A stretch of 64,000 bases of DNA from Limnomonas spitsbergensis (taxonomy: Eukaryota > Chlorophyta > Chlorophyceae > Chlamydomonadales). The stretch's first letter is position 1; each line of letters opens with the position of its first letter. The position numbers and the translations under genes were made by a program. The notes beneath the pieces were generated by a model. The model saw nothing but the letters and a program-made list of their open reading frames with translations, had not been told where the DNA came from and ran no database searches. The stretch lies in NCBI GenBank assembly GCA_037349105.1, contig JAYJMM010000099.1, positions 2,108,001 through 2,172,000 of the forward strand. Direction: 5' to 3'. This document shows, one piece after another, positions 47,101-57,327 of this stretch.

Positions 47101-50100
47101 GCTCCGTACTCGCCGCGGGCCGGCAGGTCCCAGGCGGTGCTGGCTGCGGCAGCTTCTTGCCGGCTCCCAGCCAGCATCCGCAGCGGCTGCTGTTGTGGCT
47201 GCTTTATACCAGCCAGGCTTCTCATGTGCGGGAGGCAGCCTTCAAGACCAGCCGCCCATGCATGCAACAACTCAGCCACATCCACGCCCCCAGCCGCCGT
47301 CCCACCCGCTCCGAACTCCGATGCAGGCAACGGCGGCGCGGCGGTGGCGTGTGCCTGGTCGGAGCCCCGGGCAGCGTTCCGCAGCATCTCTCCGTCCACC
47401 GCATTAGGATGCACCGCGCAAGAGACAACTGAGGATAGCATCTCGCTCAGCGGCCCATACCGCCTCAGCTGCTGCTCCAACTCGCCCAGCATGGCCATCA
47501 CGCGAGCCGGCTGCGGGGCTGCCGGCCAGCTGCCAGCCGCAGCGGCCGCCAGCGCCTCCTCGCTGTCGTCGTCGCCGGAGAGAGACAGAGCGGGGAGCAG
47601 CGGCTGCGGGCCGGCGGCGGCGTCTGGGGGGCGCAGCGCTGACAGCGGGGCGTTGGTTTCGGGGTTTAGGGAGGAGGCTGGTGCGCAGTCATCGAGGGGT
47701 GCGGTGCTATCTAGAAGCTGGCGAGAAGCTGGGTCCTGCAGGATGGTGGTCATTCAGAGAAAGAGCAGGAGAGATATCAAAAAGAGTGGGTGAATAATGA
47801 TTGAATCAACAAGAGGGGGCGAGTGAAAATAAATAGAGTGTGATAACGAAATAAATAAACAAGGGGCCGTGATAAATAATTAAATGAACAAGAAGGTGGA
47901 AGAGACACACAACATAAATGTACCCTAGGGTGTGAAGGTGTTGAGGTGTCAACTTGAGCGGGCTTGTGTTCAGGAGACCGTTTGGCTATGAAAAGGAAAA
48001 GGGAATCATTTCACGACCTCTCCCTCCTTGACTGCCGTCCATATAACCATGGAGCAGAACTTTAGCCGAGCCGCCCGCGTCTTCCTCACGTTTGGCATGC
48101 CCTCAGCACCGGTTGGGCATGCCTTGGAGAGGAAGGAGGAGCAAGGCGACCTCCCTAAACCCTTAACTCAAAACCCACCAGTGAGCTGTGCAGGCCCTGG
48201 CGCTCGGCCTTGAGCGCATAGTACGAGTCCCGGAACTTCGTCGCAGCTGCTTCCTCCTGCCTCTGTGCATGCATGAGCAGAAAAGCGGGACGCTGTGGAA
48301 AAGACACACGGAAGATTGAAATATGTCTTGCAACGAAAGCAAAAGGAGGATTCCCGGAACTTCGTCGCAGCTGCTTCCTCCTGCCCCTGCATTCATCAGC
48401 GGAAACGCGGGCCCTTGTGAAAATAGGTGAAAGTATGGGTCCGCTTCTGGGTTGAAATCCAGCCAGGGCTTTTAGCGTCCAGGCGATGCAGGCATAGCAT
48501 TGTGAAATGGCCCTCAAAAATACTGCTTGTCCGGTATGTAGGCTCATATTGGTCATATATGGGTCCCTCTTAAGGTTTAGGGTTTAGGGCTACGAAGTCC
48601 TAAAACCTGAACTTAATGAAGAGTCATTTACAGGTCCCTCTTAGGGTTAAGGGTTAAGGGTGTACGACTAAGAAGTCCTAAACCCTGAACTCTACGTAGG
48701 CTCATATACAGGTCCCTGTTGGTCAGGTTCAATACTTTCCGTTTATACTTTTGGTCAAATGCTTAAAATGACAAAAATACTTACAATTCTGCGTTTCCAT
48801 AGGTACCGACGTTTTGGCGTGGTGTGCGTGTGTGCTGCTCTGAGCCTGTCAGGTTGTTTCAGCTACACTTCAGCTACCAGGGGGCGACAGCCGTGGGGGG
48901 GCTGGTGCAGCGGTTTTGGATAAACACTTGACTGCATTGCACTGATCAACAGGCAAAGCGAAGCAGAGATCCGTGGACTTTGCAGGGAACAACAGCCCAT
49001 GTCCCCCCAGAGTGCTTAGGGCTTAGGGCTTAGGACTTGAGAGTGTGCAAGGCTTACGGCAGTCTGCATTCTTTCAGGGATTAGGGTTTAGGGCATAGAA
49101 TCAGGGGACTGTGCTGGGGGTTAGGGTTTAGGGCTTAGGATGTGAGAGTATGCATGGTTTACAGCAGCCTGCATTCCTTCAGGGATGAGGGTTAAGGGCA
49201 TGGAATCAGGGGATTATACTGGGCACAGTGTCAGCACATAGTCCTCTGGGGTTGAGGGTTCAGGGACCAAGGGACGTGTGGACTGCGGAGCTTGGCAGGC
49301 AATGCTTTCCCAGGGCTTAGGGTTTAGGGTTCAGGGCTTAGGATCTGGAAGTTACAAGGTACGGCAGTCTTAGTTCCTTCAAGGATAAGAGTTTGGGGCA
49401 GAGAATCAGGGGATTGTCCTGGGGTTCAGGGCTCAGGGCTTGGGATCAGAGAGTATGCAAGGTTGACAGGAGTCTGCGTTCCTTCAGGGATGAACGTAAA
49501 GGCATTAAACCAGAGGGCCATGCTGGGTAAAGCAGCTCACATCCCCTCTTATAAGGGTTTATGGGATAAAAGTCTAGGGTTTAAGTTTTATTCTCACAGC
49601 TCACCTGGGCCGCTGCCGCCAGACGAGAGACCTCGGCGAACTCCATGACCTGGACCCTAACATCCTCTGCCGCAGCCGCCTTCATGGCCTCGGCCAGCTC
49701 GTTGAATACAGCCTGGTGCTTTGGATCCTACGGGGCGGAACCAGCAGCCCAACGGGTGAGGGTTGAGACGATGATGTGCAATCATGCCGTAATTCAGAAA
49801 TGTGAGACATCGTGTAGCTGAATTACTGGCTTCAGTAGCTGAATCACTGGTTAGAGTAGCTGAGTTCCTGTTTAGAGTGGTTGAGTTCCTAGCAAGTGTA
49901 GATGAATTCCTGGTAGGAGTAGCTGAAATCTTGGAATCAGTGGCTGAATGACGTGCAGGAGAAGCTGAATCACTGATAGGGGTGGCTAAAATCCTGGAGG
50001 CATTGGCTGAATGGCGTGCAAGTGTACCTGCATCACTGGTAGGCGTAGCTGCCTTGTGCCTTGGAGTTACAGCGGCTGAAAGCAAGCTGCAGAACTCAGC

Positions 50101-53100
50101 CACCGAAAGGACCCGAATCTGCACAGCACTTACGAGAGTGCAGCCCGGCTACATTTTAGCTATGCTCTGGCTACAGTATCCATCCACCATGACCGTAACC
50201 GGCTCAGCACTGATTTGAGCATGCTTTACAGTGCTGTGCTGAGAACGGTTCTTACGGTGGCTGAATTGCGTAGCTGAGTTTATGGCACCGTAATTTCAAG
50301 GCAAATTCAGATTTTTTTACCAGTAGAAGACTCAGTAGAAGACAGTAATTACAGACACGATGTCTAAATTACGGCGCAAATGCACATCACTGATTCTTTA
50401 GCTACGTTTCAGCAACATCCAGGCCAAGAATCTCAGTCACCGCAAGGACTGCAATTTGTGCAGCACTGGATGGCAACTTAGGCTCCTGGCCCATGGCAAC
50501 GGGGTCATAGAGTAGAGCATTGTAGCAGCTAGCAAGCCGTGCCGCTTGTGGTTTACGGACCTGCCAATCGTAAGCCAGGTTGTAGCTCAAGTGTAGCTCG
50601 ATCACCCGACCATACCAAGCGACGTGCTCACCTTGGACGGCTGGGTTCTGAAGGTGTAGGAGGAGGACAGGTCCGGCTCTATTCTCTGGTAGCTTGCATA
50701 TAGAGCCAGGGAGGACAGATCCAGCAGGGTGCTCACCAGCCTGAAAAACAGACAAACACACACTCTTATGTCCCAGCCTCCCAGGTACAGATACGGCACA
50801 GGTTCAGCCGGATGTTCAGCCGCCATGTGCGAAGCCGGCCAGCACAGCTGCTTGCTGGTCAGCTGGAACAGCAGACAAACGCAAACACGCACACTCGAGT
50901 CTGGTCGAGATTGAGGGATGAAATCTTAAGGAACAGAAACGCACACACACGTGGCGAGGATGCGGGTTTCAGACATGGCGGGACCACTCGGCCCAGATAT
51001 ATGTTGCAAGGCGCGGCAAGACCGGATGAGTAGACTGCGGAATCGAGTATATTTTCTGGTAGCCGTTACCGGCGGTACAGGGCCCATCGGCACATGTCAG
51101 AAAGACAAGCAAATGCGAGCACATGTCAGAAAGACAAGCAAATGCGAGCACATGTCAGAAAGACAAGCAAATGCGAGCACATGTCAGAAAGACAAGCAAA
51201 TGCGAGCACATGTCAGAAAGACAAGCAAATGCGAGCACATGTCAGAAAGACAAGCAAATGCGAGCACATGTCAGAAAGACAAGCAAATGCGAGCACATGT
51301 CAGAAAGACAAGCAAATGCGAGCACATGTCAGAAAGACAAGCAAATGCGAGCACATGTCAGAAAGACAAGCAAATGCGAGCACATGTCAGAAAGACAAGC
51401 AAATGCGAGCACATGTCAGAAAGACAAGCAAATGCGAGTGCTTGTCTTTCAGTTGAGCTTGCATATCTGTGACGGGTTCTGGAGCATCTCCCGATACCTC
51501 CCTGGCTCCTCCCCCCTGATCGACACACTGGACTCAGGTGGCAGGTGTTCCAGTTTGGCCTGCGTCTCTGTGACGGGATCTGGAGCATCTCCCGATACCA
51601 CCCCACACCCCCACGCTTGTCTTTTAGTACCGCCTGTATCGATGCCCAGCAAGCACAAATGATTGAAATGAGGCATGAGCCCAGGGTTGAGGGTTGAGGG
51701 TTCAGGTTGAACCAACAAAACAAACTCAACTCTAAACCCTAAACAGATGTGGCATGTGCCTAGAGTTGCGGTCATTTGGTCTCCGCACTTCATTTAGCGC
51801 ACTTTGGGCTTCACTCCAGCTTTGACTCAGCTACACTTGGACTACAATTCGGCTACAATTCAGCAAAATCACAGGTTCCGGCCGTGAAGACTTTAGGCAG
51901 CAAGATAAAGGTCCTGCTTAGTCCAGCAGCCAGTCAAGTTTTGGGTCCTGTCGGCCCGGTGGTGGATGCCCTGATGCCTAGTTGCCTACCAAATGTAATG
52001 TAGATTTGCTTTGCCGACCCTCATAATTAACGTTGTTTAGGGTTAAGGGATCCATGGATTTGCTAATCATATTGATTGTCGACGCCAGTTTTCAGTCGGA
52101 AATTCAGAGTCTGGTCGATAATTTGCCCTGAGGGCAGAGCATTAAAAGCAATCGTAATTTCATACCCGAGGGGAGGCAAATCAAATCTACGGGAATGGCC
52201 TTGTGTTCAATAAAAGAAATACTTGTCGGCCTGGTGGTGGCTGCCCAGGTGCTTGTCCGCAGAAAAAAAATAGACACTCGTCGGGCCGGTGGTGGCTGCC
52301 CAGGTGCCCGCCAGAGGAAACAGTCTGGTGGGCGCTGGAGAGAAACACTTGTGTGGTGGTGGCGCCTCGATGAGTGGTGCAAATACCTTGATGGAAAATC
52401 TGGGTCGACGTGTCGAGGGTTTTCATGTACATGCACAGGTTCATAGGGTGATATACCCTGAACCCTGAATTGTATGAGTGGCATGTTGACCTGTAATCGG
52501 AAACGGAGCGCAGCTGAGAAACCCTGAACCCATCACCTGGCAGTTATTTATGAAAGCAGGAGTGGAGCGAGGCTGAGAAAGCCTTCACCTGGCACTCATA
52601 ACAGATGCTGGATGCGGAGCACAGCTGAAAAAACTTAATCCTCAAAGTGGCATTCGTACATGAATCCAGAGGGGGGATGCAAATGAGCAGTCCTTAAGCC
52701 TCAAGTTAGCCTTCAAACCTGAAACCCGAGGGTGGAGAGCAGCTGAGAGGCTGTCCAGATGCGATTTGTGCACAGGCGTCTAGTGCTGAAGGTGCAAGCC
52801 TTTCTACCCAAAGCACATCCTCTCAAAACCCTGAATTAGATAAGTAGAATAACGACCTGAAAACGGGGCGGAGCGCAGCGGAGAGGCCGTTGAGAGGCTG
52901 TTCACATCTACGTGTCGAGCGTATTGGGTTAATGCCCTTTCAAACTGAACCCTGTGCTTGGCATTCATACCTGAAGCCAGAGGTGGAGCGAAGCTGCGAG
53001 GCTGTGGAGATGTTGTTCATGGCTAGGTGTCTAGGGTTCAAGGTGCAAGTCCTTTTACCCAAAAAACTTTCTTCCAAAACCCTGAACTAGATGAGCAGAA

Positions 53101-53948
53101 TACCGACCTGAAACCGGCGACGGAGGCAGTTGAAAGGCTGTGAAGATGCTGTTCATGTCTAGGTGTGTGGGGTATAGGTGTAAAGCCCTATTACCCGAAC
53201 CCCGGACTTGGCGTTCATACCTGAAGCCGGAGGCGGAGCGCAGCTGGGAGGCTGTGGAGATACTGTTCATGTCTAGGTGTCCTCTCTCCTTCAGGCTCTT
53301 CAGCCAGTCCGACACCCTCTGCGTGTCCATGCAGCAGAAAGTTGTTTTAAGGGTGGAACAAGAAGGGGCGGGGGGTGCTGTTTTCAGGCTTATATAAGTC
53401 AGCTGGACACGCTCTGTGTGGCCATGTGCAGTATGCCGGGCCACATGGACCACCGGCCCTTGGTCGGGTTCCCACTGGCCCAAGGATGCCGGCTCGCTCG
53501 CCCCCCAATGGTGGTCTTGAGCACACTAAGATAAACACTGACAGTTTTCCCATGCATGATGCATGGGAAATCACGACTTAGGAGCACTTTGCGTGTGCTG
53601 CTCCCACCTGGTTAAATTCTTTCCCTTGGCTTGCGTCCGACACAGGATAGAAGTTTTTGAACTCCTGCGCAGACATGGAATGTTTGGCATGGCTAGGACG
53701 AGGCGGTTGACGTGGCGAAAACATGGAGTGCTCACCTTTTGAGCGACAGCTTCACCCACTACGCAGCCATAAAGATAGAACATGACATATTCGAGAGCCC
53801 GCGAGCTCGGTCGCCGAAACGTAAATCGATTGATATCGAGGCCCACTGGGTTCTTACTGCCTGGACCAACTAAACTCAACAAGCACAGATTGTGGTGCAG
53901 CTGCTGCTCTTCTACTGTGCTACCATCGTCAGCGTGTGTCGTGCTCAT
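44180..53948 (-). CDS. Augmin complex subunit 6 (HAUS6/AUG6) homologue
   Basis: Nine-exon model: 53736-53948 (ATG at 53948), 53608-53664, 53221-53318, 50632-50740, 50441-50560, 49605-49727, 48179-48262, about 46842-47735 and 44180-45229 (stop TAG). The product is about 915 aa, near the family length. Phases agree through the first seven junctions, including an Arg codon split between exons 3 and 4. The N-terminus shows the HAUS6_N pattern: LDINRFTFRRPSSRALEYVM, then EFKNFYPVSDASQGKEFNQ, VSDWLKSLKERGHL, ASQLRSASGFRLVSTLLDLS. Middle exons (LAEAMKAAAAEDVRVQVMEF, QEEAAATKFRDSYYALKAER) are coiled-coil-like. The C-terminal half is low-complexity. Augmin recruits gamma-tubulin to existing microtubules for branching nucleation. 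The exon 8 donor is ambiguous (46838 or 46842; the latter keeps phase 0). Its introns hold many boundary copies and minisatellites. Confidence 0.78.
45236..45375 (-). repeat. GGGT/GGAT microsatellite with an acceptor-side copy
   Basis: A tetranucleotide-like GGGTGGAT run lies just upstream (minus strand) of the last HAUS6 exon. At 45318-45375 a diverged copy of that exon's start reads TTGCAG/GACAATGACTTGGGGC on the minus strand, against GCATGCAG/GCAAAGGACCTTG in the true exon, and both continue to CCTCACCCACCC. Confidence 0.7.
45784..45986. repeat. 29-bp tandem repeat, about seven units
   Basis: The unit GATGGAAGGGTTAAGGGTGA-AGTCTGCAA repeats every 29 bp in the last HAUS6 intron. On the gene's strand each unit contains TTGCAGACTTCACCC, which resembles a splice acceptor. 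Confidence 0.85.
48352..48410 (-). repeat. Acceptor-side copy of HAUS6 exon 7
   Basis: On the minus strand ATGCAG/GGGCAGGAGGAAGCAG and CTGCGACGAAGTTCCGGGA repeat the start of exon 7 (CACAG/AGGCAGGAGGAAGCAG) about 130 bp upstream of the true acceptor. The copy then diverges and lacks the donor. Confidence 0.85.
48570..49560. repeat. Telomere-like and 100-130 bp repeats in HAUS6 intron
   Basis: Runs of TTAGGGTTTAGGGCTTAGG alternate with units containing GCATTCCTTCAGGGAT-AGGG and AATCAGGGGATTGT, in about four degenerate copies (49010, 49120, 49320, 49430). All lie in the intron between 48263 and 49604. Confidence 0.7.
49810..50135. repeat. 21-bp tandem repeat and donor-side copy in HAUS6 intron
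   Basis: About ten degenerate 21-bp units around GTAGCTGAATCACTGGTTAGA give a 7-residue periodic frame. At 50085-50135 a copy of the exon 5 end lies on the minus strand (GTGCTGTGCAGATTCGGGTC, then CTTTCGGTGGCTGAG), matching GTGCTGCACAAATTGCAGTC, then CTTGCGGTGACTGAG at the true donor. Confidence 0.7.
50838..50885 (-). repeat. Acceptor-side copy of HAUS6 exon 4
   Basis: Minus-strand GTTTGTCTGCTGTTCCAG/CTGACCAGCAAGCAGCTG repeats GTTTGTCTGTTTTTCAG/GCTGGTGAGCACCCTGCTG at 50757-50723. It lies upstream of the true acceptor and then diverges. Confidence 0.7.
51092..51439. repeat. 29-bp minisatellite, 12 units
   Basis: Twelve nearly perfect units of ACATGTCAGAAAGACAAGCA-AATGCGAGC. Because 29 is not a multiple of 3 and the unit lacks stops in this orientation, three plus-strand frames stay open. 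The last unit continues into GTGCTTGTCTTTC, making a 12-bp hairpin with GAAAGACAAGCA. It lies in the long HAUS6 intron. On that gene's strand each unit holds a pyrimidine run TGCTTGTCTTTCTGAC similar to the exon 4 acceptor tract. Confidence 0.9.
52000..52190. mobile_element. MITE-like repeat, copy 2, with terminal inverted repeats
   Basis: The left end GTAGATTTGCTTTGCC and the reverse complement of the right end GTAGATTTGATTTGCC form imperfect inverted repeats of about 20 bp. The interior matches the copies at 42349, 61248 and 61570. No target-site duplication is obvious. It is inserted in a HAUS6 intron. Confidence 0.65.
52480..53160 (-). repeat. Array of donor-side copies of HAUS6 exon 3
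   Basis: Downstream of the true donor at 53221/53220 lie at least four clear and several weaker copies of the exon 3 end plus donor. On the minus strand they read like GACATGAACAG-ATCTCCACAG, then CTGCGCTCC-CCTC-GGCTTCAGGTATGAA. They sit near 53105-53160, 52965-53035, 52855-52920 and 52700-52780, with weaker ones near 52620, 52560 and 52490. Decay increases with distance. Confidence 0.75.
53396..53447 (-). repeat. Acceptor-side copy of HAUS6 exon 3
   Basis: Minus-strand CACATGGCCACACAG/AGCGTGTCCAGCTGACTT parallels the true CATGGACACGCAG/AGGGTGTCGGACTGGCTG at 53331-53300. It lies about 90 bp upstream of the true acceptor. Confidence 0.75.
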
Positions 53949-54191
53949 TCGTCTACATCGTCTGCTGACAGCTGAGATCCTGAGCGTCGAATAGAAAATT
54001 GAAAGGCCGAGGTATTAATTATGTAATTAGCAAGGGATCCCGTTGTCGTCATGATTGTTCCGCTTGGCTTGGACCTCAAAAATGTGGTCCTGGAGCACTA
54101 TGGTTTTTGAACAAGTGTTTTGTTTGAAGATTATTATGTGTCCGAGTATATCAGAGCTGGAATGGGATCGCCTGAAATTAAGAGTTCTTAT
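53949..54191. promoter_or_regulatory. Bidirectional promoter region HAUS6 / PARP16-like
   Basis: The two start codons (53948 minus, 54192 plus) are 243 bp apart and divergent, so both promoters must lie in or overlap this interval. The sequence is AT-richer than either coding flank. No TATA box is convincing for either gene. Confidence 0.55.
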
Positions 54192-55483
54192 ATGGATCCC
54201 CTGCGAGAAAATCTCGCAGGGTCTGACCTCCTCCTCTCCGCTTTCGTGGCAGCCAACATGCACTACAAGCGCGCTACAGTCGCCCTGCCGTTCCCATCCG
54301 AGATATTCTCTACAAATTCCAAAGAAAAGGACTACGAGGCCGCTCAGAAAGCCATCGACAGCTTACCTCCCATGCAAGCCCTCCTGGAAGCTAGCGGCAG
54401 TGGCGGGCCATGCGACCCAGCGGCTGGGCCAGCAAGCCAGCTCCTCGACTGGCTCCTCGCCCCCTCTGGCAGACGCGGCCCGCGCATGCACCACATCAGC
54501 ATGCCTGAGCTGAACCGCCAGCTATTGCGATCGCATGGAGCCTCTCCCAACCTCGACCCTCCCCATGGGCAAGCCCCGCCCACATATATCTTCCAGAGCC
54601 TCGCGCCCGCAGCAAGCTTTGAGAACCCACTCCTGGCCTTCCACGGGACCTCCTTTGAGCGTCTGCACTCCATACTCAGCACTGGGCTGCAACCTGCATC
54701 CGGTACGCGCCTGCAACGTAACGGCGCCATACATGGGGAAGGCATCTACTTGACGTCAAACTACGGCGTGGCATTCAGTTTCTGCAACTCTGCGCCGGCA
54801 TGGAAGCGGTCGGCACTGGGATGCAAGCTGAGGGCGATGCTGGTGTGCCAGGTGGAGGCGCGGCATGCATCGCGCATGGGCACTGCTGCTGAGGCTGCTC
54901 CAGGTAGCAGGTGAGCTGATACGCCCTGAGGCGTGGATTAAGGAAGCCACCCGTGCGGCCGTAGCACTAGGTGAGCTCAATCAAGGCACCGGTCTAAGGG
55001 TTGAGGCCTGAGGGGAATGTAGCCGGGGGGCTTGGCGCATTAATTTCTTTGCTGCATGGGCCACTGGCTGTTGTCAAGTCAAATTTGGGTCCCAACTCCC
55101 AAAAAGTTTAGTGGTGGCTGACCAGCGGCCTGCCAAACATGGTCTGATGCGCACTGAAGTAACACACTGCTGACACGGACACGGAGCTGCTGATGTGGAC
55201 ATGTTTCTTGCCCAGTTGCAGGCTGACTGCAGACGACCTCCCTCAGCACTACTTGCTGGTCCAGCGGCCGGATGCCATCCGCATCAGCCACGTCCTCGTC
55301 TTCTGTGACGAGCGCAGCCACGCAGCCTTGCCAGCAACACGGCATAACGAAGGCGGCGGGGCTAGCTGGCTGCCCAAGATGGACCTGGCCAAGGCGATCA
55401 TTTTGGGCTATGCTGTGTGGATGCTGGTTCAGTACCTGATGCAGAATAGGCAGTTCAAGCGGTGGCTGGGGCAGTACTATTGA
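54192..55483 (+). CDS. PARP16-like tail-anchored mono-ADP-ribosyltransferase
   Basis: Two exons, 54192-54910 and 55222-55483, joined in phase 2 (AG+G restores Arg before LTADDLPQHY). The product is 326 aa, the length of PARP16 orthologues. The N-terminal helical part fits (SAFVAANMHYKRATVALPFP, then IDSLPPMQALLEASG, LLDWLLAP). The catalytic domain shows LLAFHGTSFERLHSILSTGL (His of the triad) and GEGIYLTSNYGVAFS (Tyr). The strand RISHVLVF falls where classical PARPs have Glu and human PARP16 has Tyr, and here it appears to be His. A C-terminal hydrophobic segment (AIILGYAVWMLVQYLM) precedes a short basic tail, as in the ER tail anchor. PARP16 marks unfolded-protein-response kinases in animals; the algal role is unknown. 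An in-frame ATG at 54162 is an alternative start. Confidence 0.88.
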
Positions 55484-55487
55484 TGGA

Positions 55488-55690
55488 ACTTCTGGCGGTA
55501 CTTTGTGCAGTACATCGGGTAGCACCTCTGGCGGTACCTCGTACTTCTGGTAGTGCTTCTAGCAGTATATCTGGTGGCGCTTGGTGTGGTACATCTGGTT
55601 GTACATCTAGCAGTTATTATAATGGTAACTCTGTTAGGGCTTATGATAGTACTCCTAGTGGTACATCTGCAAGTGCGTCTGGTATCAATC
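55488..55690 (+). repeat. Degenerate repeat after PARP16-like stop codon
   Basis: TTCTGG-GGTAC-T words recur every 12-30 bp. The first units resemble the last codons of the upstream gene (GGTGGCTGGGGCAGTACTAT, then TGATGGAACTTCTGGCGGTAC), so this may be amplified coding sequence in the 3' flank. The sequence onward to 56134 shows no gene. Confidence 0.5.
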
Positions 55691-56134
55691 CAGGTAGCTT
55701 CAAGCTCGTTCTTTTTTTCGTCTGTCAGGATTTTGCTTTGCTAAATAATTCAATACTGATGTCCTCCATGCCGTTATTATTACCTCCAGAGGCAATAAAA
55801 CTATAATATATGAAGGGATCAGTGGGACTTGAGCAAGACACACATAATATTTTAATGTTCTCGTCTGGTTTTGAGCTTGATCCCTCAAAACTTCAAGACT
55901 ACAGCTTCCTTGCGTGCATATGTTGTTGTTAAGCTGCTGCTAGGCTGTTGCAAACTCCACACACTCATGATGTCATGGCATGCCAGTCATCCCCTTCCTG
56001 TGGCAGCATGAGGCATATTAGTGGGAGGGACCTTGGCCTAGGAAAATGAGACAACCACAAGAGGACAGTGAAGGGGGCACACCAAGTGAGGCAGGCAATG
56101 CCAGCCAGCCCCGGATACTGACAAGTGGGAGGAC

Positions 56135-57304
56135 GTAGGTGGTGGCAGTTCACGGTACCGTTTAGTGCCACTCAGCAAGGTTCAAGTCCATTAGGCCAGG
56201 CCACATCCAGCCCCCCCCTGTCCTCTCCAACTAACTTGTAGCCAGTGAACATGACCCCCCCCCTGTCCACACTCAACACCATGCCCTAGCATTCTTCACT
56301 CGTTGATACGACACAGACGGATCACATCCCCTCAGTCAGACCGCATACAGTACACTTGTCACCTCTCCCCATGCCTGTCCGGCAGTCCATGTGCATGCAC
56401 CCATGTGCCATGCATGGAGAGGTCAATGCACATAATAGTGATGTGATGGAAAATGACGGATGTTGGCATTTTTCATCCACATCTCTCCAGGCAGACACTT
56501 AAATTCGCTTGCACCCGTACCGGTACTCGGGTACCCGGGGAATCTCATTATCAGCACGCCTACTTCTTCAACTATCTTCTTCATTTCCTGCTTTGCCTCA
56601 CGACCTTTCTGCACAGTCAATCTTCCGCACGGTGATGCACAACCAACCCCCTCCCACAAAATCGCTGCATGCTCTCTGACAGGTTTGAACTGCCGATCTG
56701 CACCTTACTAAAGTACCGCGTAGGTGGTGGCAGTTCACGGTACCGTTTAGTGCCACTCAGCAAGGTTCAAGTCCATTAGGCCAGGCCAAATCCAGCCCCC
56801 CCCTGTCCTCTCCAACTAACTTGTAGCCAGTGAACATGACCCCCCCCCCTGTCCACACTCAACACCATGCCCTAGCATTCTTCACTCGTTGATACGACAC
56901 AGACGGATCACATCCCCTCAGTCAGACCGCATACAGTACACTTGTCACCTCTCCCCATGCCTGGCCGGCAGTCCATGTGCATGCACCCATGTGCCATGCA
57001 TGGAGAGGTCAATGCACATAATAGTGATGTGATGGAAAATGACGGATGTTGGCATTTTTCATCCACATCTCTCCAGGCAGATACTTAAATTCGCTTGCAC
57101 CTGTACCGGTACTCGGGTACCGGGGAATCTCATTATCAGCACGTCTACTTCTTCAACTATCTTCTTCATTTCCTGCTTTGCCTCACGACCTTTCTGCACA
57201 GTCAATCTTCCGCACGGTGATGCACAACCAACCCCCTCCCACAAAATCGCTGCATGCTCTCTGACAGGTTTGAACTGCCGACCTGCACCTTACTAAAGTA
57301 CCGC
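56135..57304. repeat. Recent tandem duplication, 585-bp unit, breakpoint inside tRNA gene
   Basis: Copy 1 (56135-56719) and copy 2 (56720-57304) are nearly identical with a few substitutions and 1-bp indels. The right breakpoint falls inside the tRNA-Thr gene after ...AAGTACCGC. The only shared base preceding the two junctions is a single C, so homology at the junction is minimal. Confidence 0.92.
56670..56719 (-). pseudogene. Truncated tRNA-Thr copy
   Basis: Fifty of 73 nt of the tRNA-Thr gene are present (3' end to within the D stem), with one substitution in the variable loop. The acceptor 5' strand and most of the D arm are missing because of the duplication junction. The A box is lost, so it cannot be a functional gene. 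Confidence 0.92.
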
Positions 57305-57327
57305 TCTACCAACTGAGCTAAGAGAGC
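57255..57327 (-). tRNA. tRNA-Thr (anticodon AGU), second copy
   Basis: Identical over all 73 nt to the gene at 7986-8058, with complete cloverleaf pairing and discriminator A. Its 3' portion lies in the second unit of the 585-bp tandem duplication and its 5' portion outside it, so this copy stayed intact. Its flanks differ from those of the first copy up to the long dispersed element at 58826. Confidence 0.93.

Noticed and set aside
48570..49340. Telomere or chromosome end, from TTTAGGG-like runs
   Set aside because: The words are degenerate, interrupted, and sit inside an intron with genes on both sides; they are interstitial repeats.
50951..51662. Three overlapping frames encoding a SERQANASTCQKDKQMRAH-type repeat
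   Set aside because: They arise because the 29-bp unit has no stop in any plus frame; the region is a HAUS6 intron.
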